A stretch of 64,000 nucleotides of DNA from positions 1-64,000 of the forward strand of contig CANLEE010000003.1 in assembly GCA_947489585.1 (NCBI GenBank). The letters are read 5' to 3'. The translations under genes were made by a program, and so were the position numbers. Of this stretch, positions 37,538 to 44,873 are shown one piece after another (positions within the stretch are counted from its first letter, which is position 1; each line of letters begins with the position of its first letter). The notes under the pieces are model-generated. The model saw nothing but the letters and a program-made list of their open reading frames with translations. It had not been told where the DNA came from and ran no database searches. This DNA is from an uncultured Psychroserpens sp. GTDB lineage: Bacteria > Bacteroidota > Bacteroidia > Flavobacteriales > Flavobacteriaceae.

Positions 37538-37867
37538 TTAAAGTGAGAATGATTCTCCGCAACCGCAAGTTCTGTTAGCGTTTGGGTTATTAAATACAAA
37601 TCCGGCACCATTTAAACCTCCAGAGTATTCTAAGGTCGTTCCTATTAAATATAAAAAGCTCTTTTTGTCTACGATGATTTTTACACCATTGTCTTCAAAA
37701 ACTTTATCGTCATCTTTTTGTTCTTTATCAAACTTTAAGTCATATGATAAACCAGAGCATCCGCCACTTTTAACTCCAACTCTAACAAAGTCGCTAGTAG
37801 CACTGAAGCCATCATCGTTCATAAGCTCAATAACTTTCTTTTTAGCTGTATCTGATACTTTAATCAT
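37538..37867 (-). CDS. sufA: HesB/IscA-family Fe-S carrier (SufA-like)
   Basis: This 109-residue A-type carrier has the three conserved cysteines Cys37 (SGGCSGLSY), Cys101 and Cys103 (CGCGESF). It is the first gene of the main suf operon, behind a -7 element. Confidence 0.95.
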   Translation of the reverse strand: MIKVSDTAKKKVIELMNDDGFSATSDFVRVGVKSGGCSGLSYDLKFDKEQKDDDKVFEDNGVKIIVDKKSFLYLIGTTLEYSGGLNGAGFVFNNPNANRTCGCGESFSL

Positions 37868-37897
37868 GTCTTATATAGATTTTATCTAAATAGAGTG

Positions 37898-37905
37898 CAA
37901 ATATA
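37898..37905 (-). promoter_or_regulatory. -7 element of the suf operon (TATATTTG)
   Basis: TATATTTG on the minus strand lies 30 bp before the sufA start and matches TAnnTTTG. A 22-bp tandem repeat lies about 65 bp further upstream. Confidence 0.55.
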
Positions 37906-37970
37906 AGACATAAGTAGGTTTAATTCATGTTTCCTAACATTATATTAGCAAATATTAGCATAGGCTTATG

Positions 37971-38014
37971 TTATACACATAGAATGTAGAATTTATACAC
38001 ATAGAATGTAGAAT
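37971..38014. repeat. Perfect 22-bp tandem repeat with two TTATACACA boxes
   Basis: Two identical 22-bp units (37971-37992 and 37993-38014) each begin with TTATACACA, which fits the DnaA-box consensus TTATNCACA. They lie in the 190-bp gap upstream of sufA. The period is close to two helical turns. A weaker repeat of ATATTAGCA (37942 and 37952) lies just beside them. Confidence 0.75.
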
Positions 38015-38057
38015 GATTAAAACTTAATTAATACTAGTGTGTGTTTTAAATCAAAAA

Positions 38058-38285
38058 TTACGCTCGGTAAAATTGGTTTTTTAGGATGAATAATTCTCTA
38101 AGTGCTGTTTTAATATCTCCATTTTTAAATGGACTTGTATTGAATTCACCACCTGCATTAATTGAAACTTTTGAATTGCAGGTTTTGCATGTTAATTCAT
38201 GATGTGTAGATGACGCCATTGAAGAGCGTTCTAAATTGTGTCCAAAAATCGAGCATGACAGCTCGTTGGTTGCATTGGTTTGCAT
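38058..38285 (-). CDS. Small C-x4-H / C-x2-C protein, paralogue A
   Basis: This 75-residue protein has a putative metal knuckle: C-S-I-F-G-H followed after about 17 residues by C-K-T-C. It shares this pattern with the products of 39480-39746 and 39823-40089. The IFGH motif resembles short phage-type proteins annotated DUF1660, but that assignment is not certain. The rest is short and polar with a helical tail (TALRELFILKNQF). It starts divergent to thiL, and the motif GGATGACTAA lies 18 bp upstream. The function is unknown; zinc binding is inference. Confidence 0.6.
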   Translation of the reverse strand: MQTNATNELSCSIFGHNLERSSMASSTHHELTCKTCNSKVSINAGGEFNTSPFKNGDIKTALRELFILKNQFYRA

Positions 38286-38303
38286 AGTAGGTTAAAAGAT
38301 TTG

Positions 38304-38313
38304 GGATGACTAA
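38304..38313 (-). promoter_or_regulatory. Shared leader motif, copy A (GGATGACTAA)
   Basis: The motif is identical to that upstream of paralogue B (39776-39785) and similar to that of paralogue C (40104-40113). It is read on the minus strand as TTAGTCATCC. Confidence 0.45.
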
Positions 38314-38414
38314 CTTAGACATTAAAATCTTAATCATCGGTAAAATACTAGTTTTTTCGATGAAATGCACGTTTTAAAATTTCCGAAGTACTTAAAAATA
38401 CCTCAAATGAATAC

Positions 38415-38442
38415 TTTGCTTCAAAAAAAGCTACTATTTTTG
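38415..38442 (+). promoter_or_regulatory. Promoter of thiL (TTTG-N16-TATTTTTG)
   Basis: TTTG at 38415-38418 and TATTTTTG at 38435-38442 match the Bacteroidota -33/-7 pair. ATG 38447 is only 4 bp beyond the -7 box, so the transcript may be leaderless or nearly so. Confidence 0.6.
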
Positions 38443-38446
38443 CAGC

Positions 38447-39499
38447 ATGATAGAAGATAAAAATCAACAACGTACCGCATTAGAACAACTTGGAGAATTT
38501 GGTCTTATTGAACATTTGACTAAACATTTTGATGTGAAGCACAAATCCACTGTTAAAAGTATTGGTGATGATGCTGCAGTTTTAGATCACACATCTAAAC
38601 AAATTGTTGTAACAACCGATTTGTTAGTTGAAAATGTTCATTTTGATTTGAGCTATGTCCCTCTTAAACATTTAGGTTACAAAGCTGTAGTTGTTAATTT
38701 GAGTGATGTTTATGCTATGAACGCAAATGCGGCTCAAATTACTGTATCGATAGCTGTTTCAAATCGTTTTCCATTAGAAGCACTTGAAGAATTATACGTT
38801 GGAATAGAAACTGCAGCCAAACTTTATAATATTGATGTTATTGGTGGAGACACAACATCTTCAACAACAGGTCTTATTATTTCTGTTACTGCAATTGGAG
38901 AAATAAAAGCTGATGATATAGTCTATAGAAATGGTGCAAAACCAAATGATTTGCTAGTCGTTACAGGAGATATTGGAGCTGCTTATATGGGGTTACAAGT
39001 TTTAGAGCGTGAAAAGGAGGTATTTAAAGTGAATCCTCAAAACCAACCCGATTTAGATCCATATACTTATATTATTGAACGCCAATTAAAACCTGAAGCT
39101 CGAAAAGATATTGTTGAGCTTCTAAAACAATTAGATGTGAAACCTACATCAATGATTGATATTAGTGATGGGTTATCATCAGAGGTCATTCACCTTTGTA
39201 AGCAAAGTGATGTTGGTGTTGAGATTTATGAAAATAAAATTCCGTTGGATCCTCAGGTGATTTCAACCTGTGAAGAATTCAATATTGATAGTACAACAAT
39301 TGCCTTAAATGGAGGTGAAGACTATGAATTATTAATGACTATTTCTCAAGAAAATTTCCCAAAAATAAAAGGCAATCCTAACTTAACTGTTATTGGTTAT
39401 ATGACAGAGAAAAATAGAGGCATGCACTTAATCACGAGAGGAGAACAAGCTATACCAATTATTGCAAAAGGCTGGAATGCTATGAAAAATGAGGAGTGA
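38447..39499 (+). CDS. thiL: Thiamine-monophosphate kinase
   Basis: This 350-residue PurM/ThiL-family ATPase phosphorylates thiamine monophosphate to the active diphosphate. Motifs are GDDAAV, the TTDLLVENVHFD block, VNLSDVYAMNA, GGDTTSS, and C-terminal DISDGLSSE and LNGGEDYELL. Its 3' end overlaps the convergent paralogue B by 20 bp. It sits alone among the small IFGH proteins; no other thiamine gene is in view. Confidence 0.95.
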   Translation: MIEDKNQQRTALEQLGEFGLIEHLTKHFDVKHKSTVKSIGDDAAVLDHTSKQIVVTTDLLVENVHFDLSYVPLKHLGYKAVVVNLSDVYAMNANAAQITVSIAVSNRFPLEALEELYVGIETAAKLYNIDVIGGDTTSSTTGLIISVTAIGEIKADDIVYRNGAKPNDLLVVTGDIGAAYMGLQVLEREKEVFKVNPQNQPDLDPYTYIIERQLKPEARKDIVELLKQLDVKPTSMIDISDGLSSEVIHLCKQSDVGVEIYENKIPLDPQVISTCEEFNIDSTTIALNGGEDYELLMTISQENFPKIKGNPNLTVIGYMTEKNRGMHLITRGEQAIPIIAKGWNAMKNEE

Positions 39500-39746
39500 A
39501 ATCTAATATATTCTCTTCAGCATCTTGAGTCGTTATTTTTTGCATCCTAGACAATCGCCTATTATGAATACGTTCTAAAACTGAATTGATTTCTTTGTAC
39601 TTTGGTGTTAAAATAGTTAAACCACCATTTCCGCTTGTTGTAACTTGAGAATTACAGTGCGAACATTTGTACTCTTTAACGTGATACGTTATATTTTTTG
39701 AGACTTCATATTGATGCCCAAAAATTGAACAGTAGAGACTTTTCAC
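39480..39746 (-). CDS. Small C-x4-H / C-x2-C protein, paralogue B
   Basis: This 88-residue protein has the knuckle CSIFGH...CSHC (about residues 6-31), followed by a conserved region shared with paralogue C (GNGGLT-x2-TPKYKEIN-x-VLE-x-I-x-RR). The start used is GTG 39746; no in-frame ATG exists upstream. Its 3' end overlaps the 3' end of thiL. It is a putative zinc-binding protein of unknown role. Confidence 0.65.
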   Translation of the reverse strand: MKSLYCSIFGHQYEVSKNITYHVKEYKCSHCNSQVTTSGNGGLTILTPKYKEINSVLERIHNRRLSRMQKITTQDAEENILDFTPHFS

Positions 39747-39775
39747 CTTGTTATGGTTTTAGATATTAAGTTAGA

Positions 39776-39785
39776 GGATGACTAA
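39776..39785 (-). promoter_or_regulatory. Shared leader motif, copy B (GGATGACTAA)
   Basis: This is a ten-base identity with copy A, 29 bp upstream of the paralogue B start. Confidence 0.45.
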
Positions 39786-39822
39786 ATATATAAAAACCTT
39801 CTAAAAAGGTGGGATTTTTACA

Positions 39823-40089
39823 CTAATATATCGATGAACTGAGTGTTTTACTCTTTAAACGTGACATTCTTCGCGTATAAATGTCTTCTAAAATAGCATT
39901 TATCTCTTGATACTTAGGTGTTAACTCTGTGAGTTTGCCATTACCATTTGTGGTTAATTGACGCTTACAACACTTACAAGTGTACTCTTTAACGTGTGAG
40001 GTAACTTTTTTTGTCATCTCATAATTATGTCCAAAAATATCGCAGTAAATTCTTAATGGACTTGAACTCTTTGTAGTAGTATTTTTCAT
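39823..40089 (-). CDS. Small C-x4-H / C-x2-C protein, paralogue C
   Basis: This 88-residue protein has the knuckle CDIFGH...CKCC (about residues 16-41). The following TNGNGKLT-x-LTPKYQEINAILE and RRMSRL segments are almost the same as in paralogue B. B and C are adjacent and clearly duplicated, while A is more diverged. It starts with ATG. The function is unknown. Confidence 0.68.
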   Translation of the reverse strand: MKNTTTKSSSPLRIYCDIFGHNYEMTKKVTSHVKEYTCKCCKRQLTTNGNGKLTELTPKYQEINAILEDIYTRRMSRLKSKTLSSSIY

Positions 40090-40103
40090 GGCTGTAACAT
40101 TTG

Positions 40104-40113
40104 GGGATAGTAA
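40104..40113 (-). promoter_or_regulatory. Shared leader motif, copy C (degenerate)
   Basis: GGGATAGTAA, followed by ACTTAGA, resembles the copy A surroundings (TGGGATGACTAACTTAGA). It is 14 bp upstream of paralogue C. Confidence 0.35.
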
Positions 40114-40153
40114 ACTTAGAAAAAAAAGTTGTTAAATACGTCTAAAAGTATTT

Positions 40154-40927
40154 TTATTCGACAAAGTGATTTATTATGTAGGTTAATTCTGATTTATTTT
40201 CTATATAACTCATATGTCCGTGCGATAACTCTTCATAAACAATGTCTGTTCCTTGTATATCTCTTATAATACGTGTACCATCAACAACTGGATCTTTTTT
40301 TCCAATAATAATTATTTTCTTTGCAGGCAGGTTTTTAAAAAGCTCAAACTTATTATCTCTAAGCATCATGCCTTTTTGAGCGGCCATATAACCTTGAATT
40401 GGTGTTTTTAAGGCTTCAACCAAAGCACCTTCAAATTCTTTTTTATATGTAACTCTACTTTTTTCGGAAAACAAATTAGTAAAAGATAAGCGTACTAAGC
40501 TTTCATAACTATGTCTCGCCATTTCATTAGCTCTTTTTCTAATCATTTTTCGTTCTTCATCATCTGCTTGATAAGTAGAATTCATCAAACATAATCCAAG
40601 AAGTGATTTTGGAGATTTTTCAGCTAAATCTAAAGCAACATAACCACCCATTGAGTGACCAATAAGGTAAAAGCATTCTATTTTTAAGTAATCTATAACA
40701 GCTAAAACTGCATCAGCCATAGCACTCATTGAATGAATATAACCTAAACAACCCGTTTGTCCATGCCCTAATAAATCAATACAAACCACTCTGTGGTTTT
40801 TGAGTAACATTGGCTTGATGCTACGCCACATTGTGGAGTTTTCAAGAAAGCCATGAAGTAAAATGATAGCCTTACCTGTGCCGTCGTCTTCATAAAAAAC
40901 AGGGATGCCTTTATACTGTAAAATCAT
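40154..40927 (-). CDS. Alpha/beta hydrolase
   Basis: This 257-residue alpha/beta-fold hydrolase has the oxyanion HGFLEN, nucleophile elbow GHSMGG, an acid in GKKDPVVD, and the catalytic His in LSHGHMSY. The sequence gives no specific substrate; esterase or a related activity is likely. A -7 element lies only 7 bp upstream of the start, so the mRNA may be leaderless. Confidence 0.88.
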   Translation of the reverse strand: MILQYKGIPVFYEDDGTGKAIILLHGFLENSTMWRSIKPMLLKNHRVVCIDLLGHGQTGCLGYIHSMSAMADAVLAVIDYLKIECFYLIGHSMGGYVALDLAEKSPKSLLGLCLMNSTYQADDEERKMIRKRANEMARHSYESLVRLSFTNLFSEKSRVTYKKEFEGALVEALKTPIQGYMAAQKGMMLRDNKFELFKNLPAKKIIIIGKKDPVVDGTRIIRDIQGTDIVYEELSHGHMSYIENKSELTYIINHFVE

Positions 40928-40933
40928 AGACTA

Positions 40934-40941
40934 CAAAGATA
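40934..40941 (-). promoter_or_regulatory. -7 element for the hydrolase (TATCTTTG)
   Basis: TATCTTTG on the minus strand is 6 bp before the start codon at 40927, predicting a transcript with almost no leader. Confidence 0.5.
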
Positions 40942-40974
40942 CCATTTGAATGAATCTCTCACATAAGTATTTGT

Positions 40975-40982
40975 TATATTTG
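40975..40982 (+). promoter_or_regulatory. -7 element for brnQ (TATATTTG)
   Basis: TATATTTG fits the consensus and lies 25 bp before the TTG start at 41008. It is divergent from the hydrolase promoter 33 bp away. Confidence 0.5.
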
Positions 40983-41007
40983 AGGACAACCTCTAAAAAC
41001 AACTTTT

Positions 41008-42306
41008 TTGAACTCAAGAAAAAACCTTTTTATCACCAGCTTTGCGCTATTCTCATTATTTTTTGGCGCTGGAAATTTGTTATTACCGCCACTTTTAGGT
41101 TACAATGCAGGGGAAAACTGGTTTTGGGTAGCCATTGGTTTTATGATTACAGCTGTAGTAATTCCTATTATTGGGATTCTAGCACATGCTAAATTACAGG
41201 GCACATTATACGACTTTGGAAAAAAAGTCTCGCCTAAATTTAGCCTCATTTACTGTATTCTCATTTACATAATTGCAGTAGCGATACCATCGCCAAGAAC
41301 TGCCGCAGCAACTCATGAGGTTGCCATTCATCCAGCATTCGGAACCAATCCCTTATTAACAAGTGCTATTTACTTTGCTTTGGTTTTAATTTTTGTACTT
41401 AATCGCTCAAAAATTTTAAGTTTTATAGGTAGGTTTTTAACACCATTAATTGTGATTATGCTGCTAATGGTTATTGGAATCGGGCTCTTTTCTTCGGAAA
41501 TGGCCACAAATGTATCTCAGCTTGAAACACCACCAATTATCGCTGGAGTTTTAGAAGGTTATCAAACCTTTGATGCTATAGGTGCTGTTGTTGTTGGTGC
41601 TGTAATCATCATCTCTATCAATTTGCGATTCAAAGTAAGTTTTGAGGAACGAAAAACACTAATCGCAAAATCTGGTTTGATTGCTGGTTTAGGGCTTTTT
41701 ATCATTTATGCTGGACTCATTTCGGTTGGTGCCTATTACGGGTCACAAATTAACATTGATGCTGCACTTAGTAGTGATATGCAACGTGCTAACTTACTTA
41801 GAGGAATTAGCATTGCCGCATTAGGGAATTTTGGAAATACAATACTAAGTATTTTAATTTCTCTTGCCTGTTTTACAACTGCTGTCGGAATTATTGCTGG
41901 AACTGCTGATTATTTTAAAGGCTTGCTTGGCAATTCTCAACTTATGTATAATCTGACAGCCATTATTGCCTGTGTTTTTGGTGTTGTTGTTGGACAGTTA
42001 GATTTTCATTCTATAATTGTTATTGCAATTCCCGTTCTATTATTTATATATCCAATCACAATTGTACTTATTTTATTAAACGTATTACCCAAACGCTTTT
42101 CTACACCCTTAGTTTTTAGAGCTGTTGTGATTGTCACGTTTATCTTTAGCATTCCCGATGTTATAGGGTTTATAAGTCCTTCAGAATATTTAAATACAAT
42201 TACCGAATATATTCCTTTTGCTAAATATCAACTGGGTTGGATATTACCTGCTTTGATAACTTGCTTAGGTGTTGGTCTACTATCAAATAAAAGAAGCCTA
42301 ATGTAA
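41008..42306 (+). CDS. brnQ: Branched-chain amino acid carrier BrnQ
   Basis: This 432-residue LIVCS-family sodium symporter for leucine, isoleucine and valine has twelve predicted membrane helices. The family start is clear (FALFSLFFGAGNLLLPPLLG), as is the PSPRTAAATHEVA loop. The start is TTG 41008; the next in-frame ATG falls about 45 residues into the protein and would remove the first helix. Confidence 0.93.
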   Translation: MNSRKNLFITSFALFSLFFGAGNLLLPPLLGYNAGENWFWVAIGFMITAVVIPIIGILAHAKLQGTLYDFGKKVSPKFSLIYCILIYIIAVAIPSPRTAAATHEVAIHPAFGTNPLLTSAIYFALVLIFVLNRSKILSFIGRFLTPLIVIMLLMVIGIGLFSSEMATNVSQLETPPIIAGVLEGYQTFDAIGAVVVGAVIIISINLRFKVSFEERKTLIAKSGLIAGLGLFIIYAGLISVGAYYGSQINIDAALSSDMQRANLLRGISIAALGNFGNTILSILISLACFTTAVGIIAGTADYFKGLLGNSQLMYNLTAIIACVFGVVVGQLDFHSIIVIAIPVLLFIYPITIVLILLNVLPKRFSTPLVFRAVVIVTFIFSIPDVIGFISPSEYLNTITEYIPFAKYQLGWILPALITCLGVGLLSNKRSLM

Positions 42307-42324
42307 TTGCTTACTTTAGGCTTC
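42293..42324. terminator. Hairpin overlapping the brnQ stop codon
   Basis: GAAGCCTAA (42293-42301) pairs with TTAGGCTTC (42316-42324) around a 14-nt loop. The left arm lies in the last brnQ codons. The T-tract is weak on the plus strand and better on the minus strand. Confidence 0.55.
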
Positions 42325-42343
42325 AATATATGTTTTAATTATT

Positions 42344-43636
42344 TTACGAATTCATTAGTTCCTCAATCTCCTCAACTTCAATTGGAATATTACGCATTAA
42401 ATTAAATGGTTCTCCGTTGTCTTGAATCACAACATCATCCTCTAAACGAATTCCGAAACCTTCATCAGGAATATAAATTCCAGGCTCAACAGTAAAAACC
42501 ATATTGGATTGCATAGGCTCTGTTAAAATGCCATAATCATGTGTATCTAATCCTATGTGATGTGAAGTCCCATGCATGAAGTATTTTTTATAAGCTGGCC
42601 AATCTTTGTTTTCATTTTGAACATCGGCTTTATCTAATAAACCAAGCCCTAGTAATTCTGAAGTCATTAATTTTCCAACCTCAACATGATAATCTGCCCA
42701 AATGGTTCCTGGGACTAATAATTTGGTCGCCTCAATTTTTACACGATTCACAGCATTATAAACGGCGCGTTGTCGGTCAGTAAAACGACCAGATACAGGA
42801 ATTGTTCTAGTCATATCGCTACTATAGTTGGCATATTCTGCACCAACATCCATAAGGATTAAGTCACCTGCTTTACATTGTTGATTGTTTTCAATATAAT
42901 GCAATACGTTTGCATTATTTCCACTAGCAACTATTGGTGTGTAAGCAAATTTCTTTGAACGATTACGCAAAAACTCATGCATGTATTCTGCTTCAATTTC
43001 AAACTCCCAAACATCAGGTTTAACAAAATTCAAAACACGACGAAATCCTTTTTCAGTAATATCGCAAGCTTGTTGTAATAGATCTAATTCGATTTGATCT
43101 TTTACTGAACGCAAGCGTTGTAATATTGGATTACTTTTAGCGACACTATGCGCAGGATATTTATCCTTTAACCATTTGGTATAACGGTCTTCGCGAGTTT
43201 CTGTTTCTACTGAAGCTCTATAGTGTTCATTAGTATTGATGTAAACTGTATCACATTGCGTCATGATCTCAAACATGATTTTTTCCATGTCGTGAAGCCA
43301 ATACACTGTTTTAATACCACTCGTTTCAAAAGCAGCATCCTTGGTTAGTTTTTCGCCTTCCCAAACAGCAATATGCTCATTCGTTTCTTTTAAAAACAAA
43401 ACCTCCCTATGGCTTTCTTTAGGACAATCAGGAAATAATACAAGTATACTTTCTTCTTGATCGACACCGCTTAAATAGAAAATATCGCGATGTTGTTCAA
43501 AAGGCATTGTACTATCTGCACTTATTGGATAAATATCATTAGAGTTAAAAACCGCTAAGCTACTAGGCTTCATCATTGACATGAAATTTTTACGGTTTTT
43601 GATAAAAAGTTGACGATCTATTTTGTGATATTTCAT
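42344..43636 (-). CDS. Xaa-Pro aminopeptidase (M24B)
   Basis: This 430-residue metallopeptidase has an N-terminal AMP_N domain (about 1-140) and a pita-bread catalytic domain. Metal ligands are seen in LMDVGAEYANYSSDMTRT (Asp, Asp), GTSHHIG (His), VEPGIYIP (Glu) and IRLEDDVVI (Glu). It removes N-terminal residues preceding proline. It has no signal peptide and is probably cytosolic. Confidence 0.93.
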   Translation of the reverse strand: MKYHKIDRQLFIKNRKNFMSMMKPSSLAVFNSNDIYPISADSTMPFEQHRDIFYLSGVDQEESILVLFPDCPKESHREVLFLKETNEHIAVWEGEKLTKDAAFETSGIKTVYWLHDMEKIMFEIMTQCDTVYINTNEHYRASVETETREDRYTKWLKDKYPAHSVAKSNPILQRLRSVKDQIELDLLQQACDITEKGFRRVLNFVKPDVWEFEIEAEYMHEFLRNRSKKFAYTPIVASGNNANVLHYIENNQQCKAGDLILMDVGAEYANYSSDMTRTIPVSGRFTDRQRAVYNAVNRVKIEATKLLVPGTIWADYHVEVGKLMTSELLGLGLLDKADVQNENKDWPAYKKYFMHGTSHHIGLDTHDYGILTEPMQSNMVFTVEPGIYIPDEGFGIRLEDDVVIQDNGEPFNLMRNIPIEVEEIEELMNS

Positions 43637-43684
43637 GAGGATTTTATGTTTTTTATTCTTGATGTCTTCAAAAATAATTAAAAC

Positions 43685-43692
43685 AAAACTAG
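43685..43692 (-). promoter_or_regulatory. -7 element for the aminopeptidase gene (TAGTTTTG)
   Basis: TAGTTTTG on the minus strand fits TAnnTTTG and is 48 bp before the start at 43636. Confidence 0.4.
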
Positions 43693-43712
43693 ATTTAGGT
43701 AGCCAAATGGCG

Positions 43713-44288
43713 CTAATTTATATTTTTCCGAATACGACTCATGTGTCTAGAGGAAATTCCTAAAAAAGAAGCTAGGTAATGAAGTGGAACTTGTTGCAAA
43801 AGTTTGGGGTCATTGCTTAATAACTTTTTATAACGTTCTTCGGGAGTTAATGTCAACAAATCAATACGGTAATCATCTATTAGATAGATTTGATTTTCAA
43901 TTAGATTGTAATAAAACCTATTAAATGCTTTATTGTTTTTTAATAAATAATGAAATGCATCTATTTTAATGACCCATAGATTACAATCACTTATCGCCTT
44001 TATGTTTTTCCTTGAAGTGATTTTATGAATAAAACTTTTAAGCGCAGAAGTGCAGGAGTTTTTCATCGCCAAATATGTCGTTTTTTCTTCTCCTAAAACA
44101 TCAATAGAATGTTGTAAAACACCTGTTTCTATATAACAGAAATATGAACACACCTCACCTTCTTTAACAAAGAATTCATTTCTTTTTAAACCTATATTGT
44201 AAAATGTAGACAAAATTTCTGGAATACAATCATCAAGCTCTAAATTATTAATAACGGCTTTTAAATACTTTTCAAAATTTGTTTTCAA
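43713..44288 (-). CDS. Crp/Fnr-family transcription regulator
   Basis: This 191-residue protein has a cyclic-nucleotide-binding-like domain (about 25-115; FVKEGEVCSYFCYIETGVLQ) and a short C-terminal helix-turn-helix (PLHYLASFLGISSRHMSRIRK). The ligand-binding residues of true cAMP receptors are not obvious, as is common in Bacteroidota members of this group. Its targets are unknown. Confidence 0.87.
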   Translation of the reverse strand: MKTNFEKYLKAVINNLELDDCIPEILSTFYNIGLKRNEFFVKEGEVCSYFCYIETGVLQHSIDVLGEEKTTYLAMKNSCTSALKSFIHKITSRKNIKAISDCNLWVIKIDAFHYLLKNNKAFNRFYYNLIENQIYLIDDYRIDLLTLTPEERYKKLLSNDPKLLQQVPLHYLASFLGISSRHMSRIRKNIN

Positions 44289-44334
44289 TGCTTTTATTTA
44301 ATGTATTAAAGCTCTAAAATAAACAGATTAAAAC

Positions 44335-44368
44335 AAAAAGGCATCCAAATAATATCGAACGCCTTTTT
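44335..44368 (-). terminator. Terminator of the glycine-rich small protein gene
   Basis: AAAAAGGC (44335-44342) pairs with GCCTTTTT (44361-44368); the loop is 18 nt and may hold extra pairs. On the minus strand a U-run follows. Confidence 0.65.
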
Positions 44369-44387
44369 TAATGTAATTACTATCAAG

Positions 44388-44693
44388 TTATTTACTCATA
44401 GCATTCTTTATCATTCCTACAATGGCCATGACAACTCCACCACCTACGCCACCACCTGCAACACTACCTAAAATACTAGATAAGTCCATGCTTGTTGATG
44501 CTGCAGCAGCTTCTGCTCCTCCTAATCCTAGCATTCCTAAAAGCTGACCACCAAGGCCGCCTCCTAAGATTCCTAAAATTGAATTACCAAGTGTTCCTAA
44601 AGAAAACTTCTTCATTAATGATCCTGCTAGGTTTCCACCAACAGCACCACTGACTAATTGGATAATTAAGGGTAAATACTCTTCCATTTTCAA
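44388..44693 (-). CDS. Glycine-rich small membrane protein
   Basis: This 101-residue protein has two or three hydrophobic Gly/Ala/Leu-rich segments with glycine-zipper-like spacing (SGAVGGNLAGSL, GILGGGLGGQLLGMLGLGG, GSVAGGGVGGGVVMAIVGM). It has no signal peptide or cysteines. The pattern is that of a conserved bacterial membrane protein of unknown role; pore-like or toxin-like behaviour cannot be shown here. Confidence 0.65.
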   Translation of the reverse strand: MKMEEYLPLIIQLVSGAVGGNLAGSLMKKFSLGTLGNSILGILGGGLGGQLLGMLGLGGAEAAAASTSMDLSSILGSVAGGGVGGGVVMAIVGMIKNAMSK

Positions 44694-44713
44694 TAAAGTT
44701 ATTAGTTAATATT

Positions 44714-44759
44714 TTGAAAAGTAATCATTTTTTTAGTTAAAAAAATAAAAACTTTTCAA
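44714..44759. promoter_or_regulatory. Large AT-rich inverted repeat between divergent genes
   Basis: TTGAAAAGT (44714-44722) pairs perfectly with ACTTTTCAA (44751-44759). Inside, seven T (44728-44734) pair with seven A (44739-44745) around AGTT. It could form a cruciform or RNA hairpin in the leader of the minus-strand gene. Confidence 0.45.
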
Positions 44760-44775
44760 TTTAATTAACATTTTT

Positions 44776-44790
44776 TATGAATAATTCATA
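44776..44790. promoter_or_regulatory. Perfect 7-1-7 palindrome
   Basis: TATGAAT-A-ATTCATA lies in the divergent gap about 85 bp before each start codon. It is a candidate operator, given the nearby Crp-like regulator, but there is no direct link. Confidence 0.35.
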
Positions 44791-44873
44791 TTGTAAAATA
44801 AGTTTACTACATTTTGCAACATTATCCATCATCAATATTTATTACCTTTAGAGCACATAAAAACCAACTCAAT

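Noticed and set aside
44814..44873. Earlier start for the propeller protein
   Set aside because: It would put 20 extra polar residues before a typical signal peptide that begins at ATG 44874.
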